From Bacillus timonensis (GTDB lineage Bacteria; Bacillota; Bacilli; Bacillales; Bacillaceae_L), in NCBI GenBank assembly GCA_020171895.1, contig JAIVAN010000003.1, forward strand, positions 310,001-374,000: a stretch of DNA of 64,000 bases, written 5' to 3'. The notes beneath the pieces are model-generated. The model worked only from the letters and a program-made list of their open reading frames with translations, was not told where the DNA came from and did no database searches. This document shows, in pieces, positions 17,464 to 28,273 of this stretch (position 1 is its first letter; each line of letters begins with the position of its first letter). Both the position numbers and the translations under genes were made by a program.

Positions 17464-19501
17464 CTTAAAACAATCAGTAACCGCTATAAAGGGTATTGGA
17501 GAAGAAATTGGCCAACAACTACAAGAAATGAATATATTCACAATTGAGGACCTCCTTTTATATTTCCCTTATCGGTATGAGGATTATCGATTAAGAGATT
17601 TAGCTGATGTTAAACACGAAGAACGAGTTACTGTTGAGGGGAAGGTTCATAGTGAACCTTCTCTATCATATTTTGGGAAAAAGCGTTCACGGTTGACGTT
17701 TAGAGTACTTGTAGGTCGTTATTTAATAAAAGTCGTTTGTTTCAATCAGCCTTACCATAAAAATAAACTAACTCTTCAACAACCAATTACGCTAACAGGG
17801 AAATGGGACCAACATCGACAAACTATAACAGTAAGTGAGATTTCATTTAGTCCCTATTCTAAAACAAATGATGTCGAACCTGTTTATTCAACAAAAGGGA
17901 AAATTAACGTAAAAGGGATGAGACGATTTATTGCACTAGCTCTTCAACAATATAGTGAAGATTTAGAAGAAACTCTTCCATCAATGTTCTTAAAAAAATA
18001 TAAGCTTCTTTCAATAAGAGAAGCTATAGAAACGATTCATAATCCTCATAGCCACGATTCGTTAAAGCATGCACGTAGAAGGTTCGTTTATGAAGAGTTC
18101 TTATTGTTTCAACTAAAGATGCAGGCCTTGCGTAAAGTGGAAAGAGAACAATCAGGTGGTATAGCTCAGGATATTGATTCAGTTAGATTAGACAGGTTTA
18201 TTAATGAATTACCTTTTCCGTTAACAAATGCACAAAATAGAGTAGTTAATGAAATATTAAATGATTTAAAATCGCCTTTTCGTATGAACCGACTCCTTCA
18301 AGGTGATGTAGGCTCCGGAAAAACAGTGGTAGCTGCTATTGCGTTGTATGCTAGCATTTTAGCAGGGTATCAAGGTGCACTTATGGTTCCTACCGAGATT
18401 TTAGCCGAACAACATGTGGCTTCTTTGAAAGAACTTTTTGCACCATATGAAATAAACGTTGAACTTCTTACTAGTTCAATTAAAGGGAAAAAGAGAAGAG
18501 AAACCTTAGAAAAGTTAGCTGACGGTGTTATACATATTATCGTTGGTACACATGCTTTAATTCAGGATGAAGTACATTTTAAAAAGTTAGGTATTGTAAT
18601 AACGGATGAACAACACCGTTTTGGTGTAGAGCAAAGAAGAGTTCTACGAGAAAAAGGTGAGAGTCCTGATGTGTTGTTTATGACAGCAACTCCTATACCT
18701 CGTACTTTAGCTATTACTGTGTTTGGTGAAATGGACGTTTCAATTATTGATGAAATGCCTGCAGGTAGAAAACAGATTGAGACCTATTGGGTTAAGCACG
18801 ATTTATTGGACCGAGTATTAGGTTTCATTGAAAAAGAACTTAAAGCTGGGAGGCAAGCGTACGTTATTTGTCCTCTGATTGAAGAGTCTGATAAATTAGA
18901 TGTACAAAATGCAATTGATGTTCACAGTATTCTTACCCATCACTTTAAAGAACAATGGCAGGTAGGGTTAATGCATGGCCGTCTTTCTTCTCATGAAAAA
19001 GATCAAGTTATGAAACTCTTTAGTATCAACGAAGTGCAAATACTTGTATCTACGACAGTCGTTGAAGTGGGGGTAAATGTCCCTAATGCAACAGTGATGG
19101 TAATTTATGATGCCGAGAGATTTGGCCTATCTCAACTACATCAATTAAGAGGGCGAGTAGGAAGAGGTAGGGAACAATCATACTGCATTTTATTAGCCGA
19201 TCCCAAGTCTGAAGTCGGCAAAGAGAGAATGAAAATCATGACCGAAACAACCGACGGATTCGAACTTTCTGAAAGAGACTTAGAACTAAGGGGACCAGGA
19301 GACTTCTTTGGTAAAAAGCAAAGTGGAATGCCTGAATTTAAGATAGCAGATATGGTTCATGATTATCGGGCTTTAGAAGTTGCAAGAGATGATGCTACCA
19401 AACTTATACAATCAAAGGAGTTTTGGACTTATCCAGAGTTTTTACCTTTAAGAAACCATTTAAAGACATCAGGTGTACTAAGTGGCGAAAAACTAGATTA
19501 A
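17456..19501 (+). CDS. recG: ATP-dependent DNA helicase RecG
   Basis: Branch-migration helicase that reverses stalled replication forks and processes recombination intermediates. 681 residues, usual length. N-terminal wedge/OB domain (LLLYFPYRYEDYRLRDL, VTVEGKVHSEPSLSYFGKKR); helicase motifs: Walker A LLQGDVGSGKTVVAAIAL, DEQHRFGVEQR (DEQH in place of DEAD), TATPIPRTLAIT, and motif VI QLRGRVGRGREQS. GTG 17456 overlaps sdaAA by 8 bases. The residues are very close to those of B. subtilis RecG throughout. Confidence 0.98.
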   Translation: MSNLKQSVTAIKGIGEEIGQQLQEMNIFTIEDLLLYFPYRYEDYRLRDLADVKHEERVTVEGKVHSEPSLSYFGKKRSRLTFRVLVGRYLIKVVCFNQPYHKNKLTLQQPITLTGKWDQHRQTITVSEISFSPYSKTNDVEPVYSTKGKINVKGMRRFIALALQQYSEDLEETLPSMFLKKYKLLSIREAIETIHNPHSHDSLKHARRRFVYEEFLLFQLKMQALRKVEREQSGGIAQDIDSVRLDRFINELPFPLTNAQNRVVNEILNDLKSPFRMNRLLQGDVGSGKTVVAAIALYASILAGYQGALMVPTEILAEQHVASLKELFAPYEINVELLTSSIKGKKRRETLEKLADGVIHIIVGTHALIQDEVHFKKLGIVITDEQHRFGVEQRRVLREKGESPDVLFMTATPIPRTLAITVFGEMDVSIIDEMPAGRKQIETYWVKHDLLDRVLGFIEKELKAGRQAYVICPLIEESDKLDVQNAIDVHSILTHHFKEQWQVGLMHGRLSSHEKDQVMKLFSINEVQILVSTTVVEVGVNVPNATVMVIYDAERFGLSQLHQLRGRVGRGREQSYCILLADPKSEVGKERMKIMTETTDGFELSERDLELRGPGDFFGKKQSGMPEFKIADMVHDYRALEVARDDATKLIQSKEFWTYPEFLPLRNHLKTSGVLSGEKLD

Positions 19502-19508
19502 CATTGAT

Positions 19509-19552
19509 AACAGGTTGCGGGAAGATGAAAATCCTTGCAATCTGTTTTTTTT
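19509..19552 (+). terminator. Intrinsic terminator after recG
   Basis: AACAGGTTGCGGGA (19509-19522) pairs imperfectly with TCCTTGCAATCTGTT (19532-19545), followed by eight T residues. Its right half overlaps the proposed -35 of the fapR promoter, so the two signals share DNA. Confidence 0.75.
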
Positions 19553-19585
19553 GACTATATACTACTATTAGTACCTAGTCATAAT
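19535..19585 (+). promoter_or_regulatory. fapR operon promoter with FapR operator
   Basis: The sequence ATTAGTACCTAGTCATAAT (19567-19585) matches the known FapR operator (TTAGTACCTRGTCTTAAT-like). A candidate promoter has TTGCAA (19535-19540) and TATACT (19558-19563) with a 17-base spacer, which would put the operator over the transcription start. In B. subtilis FapR represses its own operon here and is released by malonyl-CoA. The operator is a strong match; the promoter boxes are less certain. Confidence 0.85.
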
Positions 19586-19604
19586 AGTTCGGACGGTGTT
19601 TGTT

Positions 19605-20171
19605 ATGAGAAGAAATAAAAAGGAACGACAAAATTTACTTTTAGAAACGATTGCTGAAAATCCATTTATTACAGATGAAGACTTGGCTGAGAAATTCTCA
19701 GTCAGTGTTCAAACGATAAGACTAGATCGATTAGAGCTATCAATTCCTGAACTTAGGGAAAGAATAAAGCATGTAGCTGAAAAAAGTCTAGACGAAGAAG
19801 TTCGATCATTACCAATTGATGAGATTATTGGTGAAATTATAGATGTAGATTTAGATAACAGTGCCATTTCAATATTTGATGTCACAAGCGAACATGTTTT
19901 TAAAAGAAATAAAATCGCTCGTGGTCATCATCTATTTGCGCAAGCAAATTCATTAGCTGTTGCTGTTATTGATGATGAATTGGCACTTACTGCTAAAGCC
20001 AACATCACCTTTACAAGGCAAGTAAAGGAAAATGAACGTGTAATTGCAAAAGCAAAGGTGACAAAACTGGAACAAGGAAAAGGAAGAACACGTGTAGAAG
20101 TTAATAGTTATGTGGGTAATGAATTAGTGTTTTCTGGAGAATTTGAAATGTTCCGTTCTAACAAAAGATAA
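19605..20171 (+). CDS. fapR: Transcriptional repressor of fatty acid and phospholipid synthesis FapR
   Basis: 188 residues from ATG 19605 ([16 protein letters not shown], the family start; GTG 19596 is upstream). An N-terminal helix-turn-helix ([20 protein letters not shown]) is joined by a linker helix to a C-terminal hot-dog domain ([18 protein letters not shown]) that binds malonyl-CoA or malonyl-ACP. It heads fapR-plsX-fabD-fabG-acpP, and its own operator lies just upstream, giving feedback control of lipid supply. Confidence 0.98.
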   Translation: MRRNKKERQNLLLETIAENPFITDEDLAEKFSVSVQTIRLDRLELSIPELRERIKHVAEKSLDEEVRSLPIDEIIGEIIDVDLDNSAISIFDVTSEHVFKRNKIARGHHLFAQANSLAVAVIDDELALTAKANITFTRQVKENERVIAKAKVTKLEQGKGRTRVEVNSYVGNELVFSGEFEMFRSNKR

Positions 20172-20187
20172 AGGATGGTTTTTTTAT

Positions 20188-21183
20188 ATGAAAATAGCGA
20201 TAGATGCCATGGGTGGAGATCACGCTCCCAAAGTAATTGTAGAAGGGGCTATGAAGGCTGTAAATCACTATTCCGATTTACATATAACGTTAATTGGTGA
20301 TGAGAAACAAATTAAATCTTATTTAACAAATGAATCAAAAATTTCAATCATACATACAGATGAAATCATTGAGTCTACCGATGAACCAGTTAGGGCAGTT
20401 CGTAGAAAGAAAAATGCCTCTATGGTATTAATGGCTAAAGAGGTAAGTGAAGGAAGAGCAGAAGCATGTATATCTGCAGGAAATACTGGTGCACTTATGG
20501 CTGCTGGATTATTTGTAGTAGGAAGAATAGACGGAATAGATCGCCCGGCTCTATCTCCAACTTTACCGACTATTGATAGTCAAGGCTTCTTATTTCTCGA
20601 TGTAGGTGCAAATGTGGATGCAAAGCCAGAGCACTTACTTCAATACGGAATTATGGGTTCTATTTATGCGAAACAAGTAAGAGGAATTGAAAATCCTAGA
20701 GTAGGTTTATTAAATGTTGGAACAGAAGAAAAAAAGGGTAATGAGTTAACAAAACAAGCATTTGACTTGCTAAAGAACGCTGAACTAAATTTCATTGGAA
20801 ATGTAGAATCAAGAGATCTTTTAGAAGGTGTTGCAGATGTTGTTGTAACGGATGGTTTTACAGGGAACGTAACATTAAAAACTATTGAAGGATCAGCTTT
20901 GTCGATTTTTTCAATGTTAAAAACGGTCTTAACGAGCAATGTAAAAAGTAAAATAGCTGCTTCTATATTAAAGCCCCAGCTAATAGGTCTAAAGCAAAAA
21001 ATGGATTATTCGGAATATGGTGGTGCATGTTTATTCGGTCTTAAAGCACCTGTTATAAAAGCGCATGGTTCTAGTGATGCCAATGCAGTTTTTAATGCTG
21101 TAAGACAAGCTAGAGAAATGGTTGAAAAGAATGTCGCTGAAACGATTTCAAACACTGTTGCAACTCTAAACATAGATAAATAG
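20188..21183 (+). CDS. plsX: Phosphate acyltransferase PlsX
   Basis: Converts acyl-ACP and phosphate to acyl-phosphate, the first step of phosphatidic acid synthesis in Gram-positives. 331 residues from ATG 20188 ([20 protein letters not shown]); a longer in-frame reading would overlap fapR. Conserved segments include [47 protein letters not shown] and [17 protein letters not shown]. It lies 16 bases after fapR. Confidence 0.97.
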   Translation: MKIAIDAMGGDHAPKVIVEGAMKAVNHYSDLHITLIGDEKQIKSYLTNESKISIIHTDEIIESTDEPVRAVRRKKNASMVLMAKEVSEGRAEACISAGNTGALMAAGLFVVGRIDGIDRPALSPTLPTIDSQGFLFLDVGANVDAKPEHLLQYGIMGSIYAKQVRGIENPRVGLLNVGTEEKKGNELTKQAFDLLKNAELNFIGNVESRDLLEGVADVVVTDGFTGNVTLKTIEGSALSIFSMLKTVLTSNVKSKIAASILKPQLIGLKQKMDYSEYGGACLFGLKAPVIKAHGSSDANAVFNAVRQAREMVEKNVAETISNTVATLNIDK

Positions 21184-21203
21184 AAGTATAGGGGGAGAAT
21201 TTA

Positions 21204-22151
21204 TTGTCAAAAATAGCTTTCATTTTTCCTGGTCAAGGATCTCAAATTGTTGGAATGGGGAAACAGTTAGCAGATGCTTATGACAATGTAGCAGAAATTT
21301 ATAGTAGAGCAGATAAAAGGTTAGAATGTTCTTTATCATCCATCATCTTTGATGGGCCACAGGATGTACTCACCTTAACAACAAACGCACAACCAGCATT
21401 ATTAACTACTTCAATTGCTATTTTAAACAAATTTAAAGAGAGTGGCATCACACCTGACTTTGTTGCTGGTCATAGTTTAGGAGAGTATACAGCACTAGTG
21501 GCTGCTGGTGCAATGAGCTTTGAGGATGCGGTGTACGTCGTTAGGAGACGTGGGGAATATATGGAAGAGGCTGTTCCAGCTGGTAACGGTACGATGGCTG
21601 CTGTTCTCGGTATGGAGAGTGAAAAATTAGCAGCCTTAACACAAAGAGTAACGGAAGATGGTTACCCAGTTCAATTAGCAAATTTAAATTGTCCTGGTCA
21701 AATTGTTATTTCTGGTTCAACTGAAGGAGTAGTTCGTGCATCAGAACTGGCAAAAGCAGAAGGTGCAAAAAGAGTAATTCCTCTAGAAGTGAGTGGTCCT
21801 TTCCACTCTAGTCTGATGAAGCCAGCAGCTGAAAAGTTAAGAGAAACATTAAATCAAATATCAATAAATGAAGCAGTCATTCCTGTTATAGCCAATGTGA
21901 CTGCAGCTCCAATGACGGAAGCGAATGATATTAAAGAAAAATTAATAGAACAACTGTATTCACCTGTTTTATGGGGAAATTCGATTGAAAATATGCTAGA
22001 GCTTGGTGTAGATACATTTATTGAAATTGGACCTGGTAAAGTTTTATCAGGATTAGTGAAAAAGATTAATAGAAGAGTTAAAACTTATTCAATTAGTGAT
22101 GAGGAAACACTATCAAGTACCATTCAGTTGTTGAAGGGAGATGTACAATGA
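21204..22151 (+). CDS. fabD: Malonyl-CoA:ACP transacylase
   Basis: Loads malonate onto acyl carrier protein. 315 residues, TTG start at 21204 after AGGGGGAG. N-terminal [14 protein letters not shown], nucleophile elbow [15 protein letters not shown] with the active serine, and the catalytic histidine in [16 protein letters not shown]. The stop overlaps fabG (ATGA at 22148-22151). Confidence 0.98.
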   Translation: MSKIAFIFPGQGSQIVGMGKQLADAYDNVAEIYSRADKRLECSLSSIIFDGPQDVLTLTTNAQPALLTTSIAILNKFKESGITPDFVAGHSLGEYTALVAAGAMSFEDAVYVVRRRGEYMEEAVPAGNGTMAAVLGMESEKLAALTQRVTEDGYPVQLANLNCPGQIVISGSTEGVVRASELAKAEGAKRVIPLEVSGPFHSSLMKPAAEKLRETLNQISINEAVIPVIANVTAAPMTEANDIKEKLIEQLYSPVLWGNSIENMLELGVDTFIEIGPGKVLSGLVKKINRRVKTYSISDEETLSSTIQLLKGDVQ

Positions 22152-22891
22152 TGGTAAATGGAAAAACAGCACTTGTGACTGGTGCATCAAGAGGAATAGG
22201 ACGGGAAATTGCCCTAGAATTAGCAAGACAAGGTGCAAACGTTGCTGTCAATTATTCTGGTAGTGAAGCAAAGGCAAATGCAGTGGTTGATGAAATTAAA
22301 GCATTAGGTAGAGAAGCGATTGCTATTCAAGCGGATGTTTCTAACTCAGAATCTGTAACCAATATGGTAAAAGAAGTTATTACAACATTTGGTAGTCTTG
22401 ATATCCTGGTTAATAATGCAGGAATTACAAGGGATAACTTATTAATGAGAATGAAAGAAGATGAATGGGATGATGTCATTAATATAAATCTCAAAGGTGT
22501 ATTTAACTGTACGAAGGCAGTTACTAGACAAATGATGAAGCAAAGGAATGGAAGAATCATCAACATAGCTTCAATAGTTGGGGTTAGTGGAAATCCAGGG
22601 CAAGCTAATTACGTTGCAGCAAAAGCAGGTGTTATTGGTTTAACTAAAACGACTGCTAAGGAACTAGCATCAAGAAATATTACGGTTAACGCTATTGCAC
22701 CTGGATTTATTACGACGGATATGACGGAAAAATTAACTGAAGAAGTTAAAAATGAAATGCTTAAGCAAATTCCGTTAGCTCGTTTTGGAGAACCTAAAGA
22801 TATAAGTTCAGTCGTCATATTCTTAGCATCTAACCATAGTGGATATATGACTGGACAAACACTGCATGTTGATGGTGGAATGGTAATGTAA
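22148..22891 (+). CDS. fabG: 3-oxoacyl-[acyl-carrier-protein] reductase
   Basis: NADPH-dependent short-chain dehydrogenase for the first reduction of each elongation round. 247 residues. Cofactor loop [26 protein letters not shown], catalytic serine in [15 protein letters not shown] and YVAAK. C-terminal HVDGGMVM is typical. ATG 22148 overlaps the fabD stop; ATG 22151 is an equally good in-frame start. Confidence 0.98.
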   Translation: MMVNGKTALVTGASRGIGREIALELARQGANVAVNYSGSEAKANAVVDEIKALGREAIAIQADVSNSESVTNMVKEVITTFGSLDILVNNAGITRDNLLMRMKEDEWDDVININLKGVFNCTKAVTRQMMKQRNGRIINIASIVGVSGNPGQANYVAAKAGVIGLTKTTAKELASRNITVNAIAPGFITTDMTEKLTEEVKNEMLKQIPLARFGEPKDISSVVIFLASNHSGYMTGQTLHVDGGMVM

Positions 22892-22979
22892 TCAGTAGAT
22901 TTCGCAATGGAAATAGAGGATTTAACTTCCTTTTTCACAGAAAATCTTCTATAATTACTTGAGGGGAGGTGAATTAACG

Positions 22980-23213
22980 ATGGCAGAAGTATTAGAGCGC
23001 GTAACAAAGATCATCGTAGACCGCCTAGGTGTTGATGAATCAGAAGTTAAACTAGAATCTTCTTTTAAAGATGATTTAGGTGCTGATTCCCTAGATGTAG
23101 TTGAGCTTGTAATGGAATTAGAAGACGAGTTTGACATGGAGATTTCTGATGATGAAGCTGAAAAGATTTCAACTGTTGGTGATGCAGTAAACTACATAAG
23201 TAGCCAACTATAA
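22980..23213 (+). CDS. acpP: Acyl carrier protein
   Basis: 77-residue acidic four-helix protein carrying growing acyl chains on phosphopantetheine at Ser37 ([13 protein letters not shown]). Start ATG 22980 follows GAGGGGAGGTGA (22971-22972 region), the strongest ribosome site in the operon, in line with the high ACP level cells need. The 88-base gap to fabG may hold an additional signal, but none is clear. A terminator follows. Confidence 0.98.
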   Translation: MAEVLERVTKIIVDRLGVDESEVKLESSFKDDLGADSLDVVELVMELEDEFDMEISDDEAEKISTVGDAVNYISSQL

Positions 23214-23226
23214 TTTTAACTTGTAG

Positions 23227-23249
23227 AGTCCCGTTGTTACGGGACTTTT
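23227..23249 (+). terminator. Intrinsic terminator after acpP
   Basis: AGTCCCGT (23227-23234) and ACGGGACT (23239-23246) pair perfectly around TGTT, followed by TTTTC. It separates the lipid operon from rnc, which has a 190-base leader of its own with only weak promoter-like boxes (TATAAT at 23348-23353). Confidence 0.8.
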
Positions 23250-23438
23250 CTAATGATTAATATCGAATTTATTATTTCGAATTATAAAAAACTATTTGAA
23301 AGAAGTTTGTGTGTGAAATAACAAATTTGGTAGAATAAAGCTATACATATAATGCTATTAGAAACGAAATACCTAATAGTAAATTGGAAAAGTCTAACTT
23401 ATAATGTTATTCTCTTTTTCAAATAGACGGAGGATAAA

Positions 23439-24179
23439 ATGATAAAACGTATAAATAAAAGAGAGAAAAATGGCAAGAGAGCTGAGTTGTTTGCTCAGTT
23501 CCAAGAGAAAATTGGAATAGACTTTAAAAATGAAAAATTACTTTACCAAGCATTTACCCATTCCTCATATGTGAATGAACATCGTAAGAAGCCTTATGAG
23601 GACAATGAGCGGTTAGAATATTTAGGGGACGCAGTATTAGAATTAATGATTTCTCAATACTTATATAAAAAATACCCCGTTATGAGTGAAGGAGATTTAA
23701 CTAAGCTAAGGGCAGCTATTGTGTGTGAACCATCTTTATCCTCTCTTTCGAATGAGCTTTCATTTGGCCCATTAATTTTACTAGGTAAAGGAGAAGAGAT
23801 AACAGGTGGCAGAAAAAGACCTGCACTACTTGCAGATGTCTTTGAATCTTTTATTGGTGCGCTTTATTTAGACCAAGGTTTGGATGCTGTTAACTTATTT
23901 TTAGAAAAGGTTGTATATCCAAAAATAAATAACGGATCTTTCTCTCATGAAATGGATTTCAAAAGTCAATTACAAGAACTTGTTCAACGAGAAAGTAATG
24001 AAGCTTTAGAATATAAAATATTACTTGAGAAGGGACCGGCTCACAGCCGTGAGTTCGTTACTCAAGTCTTCTACGATGGGCAAGTGCTTGGTGAAGGTAA
24101 TGGTAGAACAAAAAAAGAAGCAGAGCAACAGGCTGCAAAAGCTGCATTGATAAAGTTAAAAAATCAAAAAAATGACTAA
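23439..24179 (+). CDS. rnc: Ribonuclease III
   Basis: Double-strand RNA endonuclease for rRNA, scRNA and mRNA processing. 246 residues. The catalytic signature [17 protein letters not shown] carries the metal-binding acidic residues, with a second set in [15 protein letters not shown]. The C-terminal dsRNA-binding domain runs from about residue 172 ([10 protein letters not shown]) to the end ([19 protein letters not shown]). Start ATG 23439 follows ACGGAGGA. In B. subtilis it is essential because it silences prophage toxins; nothing here bears on that. Confidence 0.98.
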   Translation: MIKRINKREKNGKRAELFAQFQEKIGIDFKNEKLLYQAFTHSSYVNEHRKKPYEDNERLEYLGDAVLELMISQYLYKKYPVMSEGDLTKLRAAIVCEPSLSSLSNELSFGPLILLGKGEEITGGRKRPALLADVFESFIGALYLDQGLDAVNLFLEKVVYPKINNGSFSHEMDFKSQLQELVQRESNEALEYKILLEKGPAHSREFVTQVFYDGQVLGEGNGRTKKEAEQQAAKAALIKLKNQKND

Positions 24180-24188
24180 CTTTTCAAG

Positions 24189-24219
24189 TCCCCCTAATTA
24201 TAGGGGGATTCATTTTTTT
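24189..24219 (+). terminator. Intrinsic terminator after rnc
   Basis: TCCCCCTA (24189-24196) pairs with TAGGGGGA (24201-24208), 4-base loop, followed after a short gap by seven T residues. The rest of the 285-base rnc-smc interval is AT-rich with no clear promoter. Confidence 0.8.
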
Positions 24220-24464
24220 GGTGAGCGTTGTTTAAGAATAGGTTTCATATGAATTAAAAAGTAAATTAACAAGGTATGTAAACGCAAGTATAAGATTTAG
24301 AAGTGATTTTTAAAACGAAATAGTAAAATGAAAATGATATTGTATCAATAAACTATCCTTAAGACTCAGTCATACAATATAGGATTTATGTAAAGAGATT
24401 TTTTTGATAAAATAATATAGTTATTAAAAATAGAAAAAATTTTTTTGTAGTGAGGGGGAAACGT

Positions 24465-27400
24465 ATGTTTCTCAAAAGGTTAGATATCGTAGGGTTTAAG
24501 TCATTTGCGGAAAGAATAGGTGTAGATTTTGTTCCAGGAGTAACCGCAGTAGTTGGACCAAACGGAAGTGGAAAGAGTAATATTACTGACGCCATTAGAT
24601 GGGTGCTTGGAGAACAATCTGCAAAATCCTTACGCGGCGCAAAGATGGAGGACATTATTTTTGCTGGTAGTGACACAAGAAAGGCTTTAAATGTCGCAGA
24701 GGTAACACTAACATTAGATAATTCTGATCAATTTTTGCCGATAGATTTTAATGAGGTAAGTGTGACAAGAAGAGTATACCGTTCAGGTGAAAGTGACTTT
24801 TATATAAATAAGCAGTCATGTCGCTTAAAAGATATTGTCGATCTATTTATGGACTCTGGGTTAGGTCGGGAAGCATTTTCTATAATCTCTCAAGGGAAAG
24901 TGGAGGAGATCCTTAGTAGCAAATCAGAAGAACGTAGAAGTATTTTCGAGGAAGCAGCCGGTGTTTTAAAGTACAAAACGCGGAAAAAAAAGGCAGAATA
25001 CAAGTTGGCTGAGACACAAGAAAATCTTAATCGAGTGCAAGACATTTTATATGAGCTGGAAGGGCAAGTAGAGCCACTAAAAATACAGGCATCAATTGCA
25101 ACAGATTATTTAGAGAAGAAAGATGAGCTCGAGCAAGTTGAAGTTGGAGTAACTGTTTATGAAATAGAGGAACTTCATAATAAATGGGAATCATTAAAGA
25201 AAGAATTAGAGATTCATAAAGACCAGGAACTCGAATTAGCGACTTCGCTCCAAGCAAAGGAAGCAGAAATTGAAAAAAGTCGAGATCAAGTAACAGCTCT
25301 AGATGAATCAATAAATGATTTACAACAGGTACTACTAATAGCAAGTGAAGAATTGGAGAAGCTAGAAGGACGAAAAGATGTTTTAAAAGAAAGAAAAAAG
25401 AATGCTTTCCAAAATAAAGATCAATTACAGTCTTTAATTGATGAATATGGTCACAAAATTGAAGAATTAGAAAAAATGAAGGTCATAGAGAATGAAAAAC
25501 TCGATGAGCTTAAAAGTGAAGTGGAGATTCTTCAACAAAATCTAAAGGAAAAAGAATTTACCTTAAAAGGCTATGATCAAAACATTGACGGAACATTAGA
25601 AAACCTTAAAAGTGAATATTTCGAACACTTGAATAACCAAGCATCTAAGCGAAATGAAATTAGATATATAAAAGAACAATTAGAGCAACAAAAAGGAAAA
25701 CAAAGTAGATTAGATAGTTCCAATGAAAAATACTTAAAAGAAAGATCCTATATCGAACAAGAAAAAATAAAACTTCAGACAAAACTTTCTGTCGTTGAAG
25801 AAGAAATCAATAAGCAATTTAAAGCATACCGAGATGAACAAAGTAAATTAGAAAGTGCAAAGAAAAATTATGAAAAGAAGGAATCTACTCTTTATCAAGC
25901 CTATCAATATTTACAACAGACAAAGTCCCGGAAAGAAATGCTTGAAGAATTGCAGGATGATTATTCTGGATTTTTTCAAGGTGTAAAAGAAGTTCTAAAA
26001 GCGAGAGAAGACACACTTAATGGCATTGAAGGAGCTATTGCTGAATTAATAAAAGTACCTAAAGAATATGAGGTAGCTATTGAAATTGCTTTAGGTGGTG
26101 CATCACAGCATATTGTTGTAGATAATGAACAAAATGCTCGAACAGCTATCCAATATTTAAAGAAGAATTCGTATGGAAGAGCAACATTTCTTCCAATGAG
26201 TGTCATTAAAGAAAGAGTTCTTTCAAGTCATCAGATATCTATGATAAGTGATCACCAAGGTTTTATTGGTGTGGGTTCTGATTTAATTACGTTTGATAGA
26301 AAGTTCAATTCAGTAATTAATAACCTTCTTGGTACTGTAATTGTTACAAAAGATTTAAAAGCAGCCAATGAATTAGCGAGGTTACTCAACTACAGATACC
26401 GATTAGTTACTTTAGATGGAGATGTTGTAAATCCTGGAGGTTCGATGACTGGTGGAGGAGTAAAGAACCAAAAAAATTCGAATTCTCTTTTAAGTAGAGG
26501 TCGTGAAATAGAGGCAATTACAGCTAAATATAATGAAATGAACGAGAAAACGACTCAACTAGAAGAAAATGTAAAGTCCCTAAAGCGTACAATTGAAAAC
26601 CAAGAAAAAGAACTGGAAAATGTTAGGTTGCTTGGAGAGAATATCCGTTTAAAACAACAGTCTATTAAAAGTGAATTGAGAGAGTTGGAAATTCAAGAGA
26701 AAAATGTTAATGAACATTTGGTAATGTATGATCAAGAAAAATCTCTCTTTGAAACAGATATAGCCACACTAGAATCGCGAAGTATAGATTTAAATAATAT
26801 TCTTGAAAGTATTGGTAATCAAATTGAAAAGCTAGATGAGCAAATCAATGATTTAACTTTGAGGAAGAATAGCCAACAATCTTCAAAAGAAACTGTTCAA
26901 TCTGAAATTACAGATTTAAAAGTCATCCTAGCTAGGCAACAACAAAACCTACAAAATCAACTCGAAAAAGTTAATAGACTAACGAGCGATTATCATGAAA
27001 TTTCATTAAAACTAAAAGAAGCTAAAGAAGACTTATTATTATTATCAAATGAAATGACCACAAGCTCATCAGGGGAGCAAGAAATTGAAGCAGCTGCAAA
27101 GAAAAAGCTACAAGATAAAAATGAAACAATTAGTCTTATTAGCAACAGAAGAGAACAACGTTTATCTCTACAACAAAAAGTTGATGACCTTGAACGAGAA
27201 CTGAAAGAAGAAAAAAGAAACTATAAACAACTTGTTGATATCCTTAAAGATGAAGAAGTTAAAATTAACAGATTAGATGTGGAATTAGAAAATAGGCTAA
27301 ATCATTTACGAGAAGAATATTTTATGTCTTTTGAAGCAGCGAAGGAAAAATATCCGTTGCAGATGGAAATAAGTGAAGCAAAGAAAAAAGTAAAACTGAT

Positions 27401-28034
27401 TAAGTTAGCAATTGAAGAATTAGGTACAGTTAATCTTGGTGCTATTGAAGAATATGAAAGAGTTTCTGAAAGGTTTCATTTCTTAAATGAACAGAAAGAT
27501 GATTTGCAAGAAGCAAAAGAAACGTTATATAAAGTAATCGGGGAAATGGACGATGAAATGAAGAAACGTTTTGAAACGACCTTTAATGCAATACGATCAC
27601 ATTTTGAAAGCGTGTTCCAAGCACTGTTCGGAGGGGGACGAGCAGAACTTAAGTTAACCAACCCTGATGATCTATTGAATACAGGTGTTGATATAGTCGC
27701 CCAACCTCCAGGAAAAAAACTCCAAAACCTTGGGTTATTATCAGGAGGAGAACGAGCATTAACTGCAATAGCTCTACTTTTCTCAATTCTTAAAGTGAGG
27801 CCTGTACCATTCTGTATACTAGATGAAGTAGAAGCAGCACTAGACGAAGCTAACGTTTTCCGTTTTGCACAATACTTAAAGAACTTTAGTCATGAAACAC
27901 AATTTATCGTCATCACTCACCGAAAAGGCACGATGGAAGAAGCGGACGTCCTATATGGTGTCACAATGCAGGAATCTGGTGTCTCAAAACTAGTATCAGT
28001 TAGACTTGAAGAATCGAAAGAATTAGTGAAATAA
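24465..28034 (+). CDS. smc: Chromosome partition protein SMC
   Basis: ATPase that forms the condensin ring with ScpA and ScpB, loaded at parS to organise and segregate the chromosome. 1189 residues from ATG 24465 (after GAGGGGG). N-terminal head: Walker A VVGPNGSGKSNITDAIRW and RGAKMEDIIFAGS. A coiled-coil arm runs from about 165 to 500, the hinge from about 515 to 670 (IEIALGGASQHIVVDNEQ, FLPMSVIKERVL, GSMTGGGVKNQK), and the returning coil to about 1030. C-terminal head: signature LLSGGERALTAIALLFSI and Walker B FCILDEVEAALDEANV. Length and layout are normal. It is separated from ftsY by repeat copy B, unlike the tight spacing in B. subtilis. Confidence 0.98.
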   Translation: MFLKRLDIVGFKSFAERIGVDFVPGVTAVVGPNGSGKSNITDAIRWVLGEQSAKSLRGAKMEDIIFAGSDTRKALNVAEVTLTLDNSDQFLPIDFNEVSVTRRVYRSGESDFYINKQSCRLKDIVDLFMDSGLGREAFSIISQGKVEEILSSKSEERRSIFEEAAGVLKYKTRKKKAEYKLAETQENLNRVQDILYELEGQVEPLKIQASIATDYLEKKDELEQVEVGVTVYEIEELHNKWESLKKELEIHKDQELELATSLQAKEAEIEKSRDQVTALDESINDLQQVLLIASEELEKLEGRKDVLKERKKNAFQNKDQLQSLIDEYGHKIEELEKMKVIENEKLDELKSEVEILQQNLKEKEFTLKGYDQNIDGTLENLKSEYFEHLNNQASKRNEIRYIKEQLEQQKGKQSRLDSSNEKYLKERSYIEQEKIKLQTKLSVVEEEINKQFKAYRDEQSKLESAKKNYEKKESTLYQAYQYLQQTKSRKEMLEELQDDYSGFFQGVKEVLKAREDTLNGIEGAIAELIKVPKEYEVAIEIALGGASQHIVVDNEQNARTAIQYLKKNSYGRATFLPMSVIKERVLSSHQISMISDHQGFIGVGSDLITFDRKFNSVINNLLGTVIVTKDLKAANELARLLNYRYRLVTLDGDVVNPGGSMTGGGVKNQKNSNSLLSRGREIEAITAKYNEMNEKTTQLEENVKSLKRTIENQEKELENVRLLGENIRLKQQSIKSELRELEIQEKNVNEHLVMYDQEKSLFETDIATLESRSIDLNNILESIGNQIEKLDEQINDLTLRKNSQQSSKETVQSEITDLKVILARQQQNLQNQLEKVNRLTSDYHEISLKLKEAKEDLLLLSNEMTTSSSGEQEIEAAAKKKLQDKNETISLISNRREQRLSLQQKVDDLERELKEEKRNYKQLVDILKDEEVKINRLDVELENRLNHLREEYFMSFEAAKEKYPLQMEISEAKKKVKLIKLAIEELGTVNLGAIEEYERVSERFHFLNEQKDDLQEAKETLYKVIGEMDDEMKKRFETTFNAIRSHFESVFQALFGGGRAELKLTNPDDLLNTGVDIVAQPPGKKLQNLGLLSGGERALTAIALLFSILKVRPVPFCILDEVEAALDEANVFRFAQYLKNFSHETQFIVITHRKGTMEEADVLYGVTMQESGVSKLVSVRLEESKELVK

Positions 28035-28083
28035 ATTCATCATTCAACAAGGCTTATGAAAATACGAACTTGATTTTGGGGTT

Positions 28084-28273
28084 TATAGAATGTTGGACTT
28101 TAAGTAATTTATGCGTGATAACCGAAGAGGAAGGACCGAGACTCCTGCGGGAAATGCGCTGGACTGGAGACCCCACAGGCGAAGCCGAGGAGGCTCCAGG
28201 AGCGCCCCGCGGAAAGCGAGAGTCCTGCAACGAAGGTTAACACCCCATATACAGAGTGGTATTTTCAGGGTAG
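28084..28273 (-). repeat. GC-rich interspersed hairpin repeat, copy B (inverted)
   Basis: Read on the - strand it starts CTACCCTGAAAATAC (28273-28259). It has the core inverted repeats GGTTAACAC at 28235-28243 and GTGATAACC at 28115-28123 (one mismatch), and ends in the AT-rich arm near 28084. Its inner stem is CTGGAG with CTCCAG. It lacks the terminal ATGGTGCA seen in A, C and D. It lies in the smc-ftsY gap, antisense to both genes, so any read-through smc-ftsY mRNA would carry the hairpin. Confidence 0.88.
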
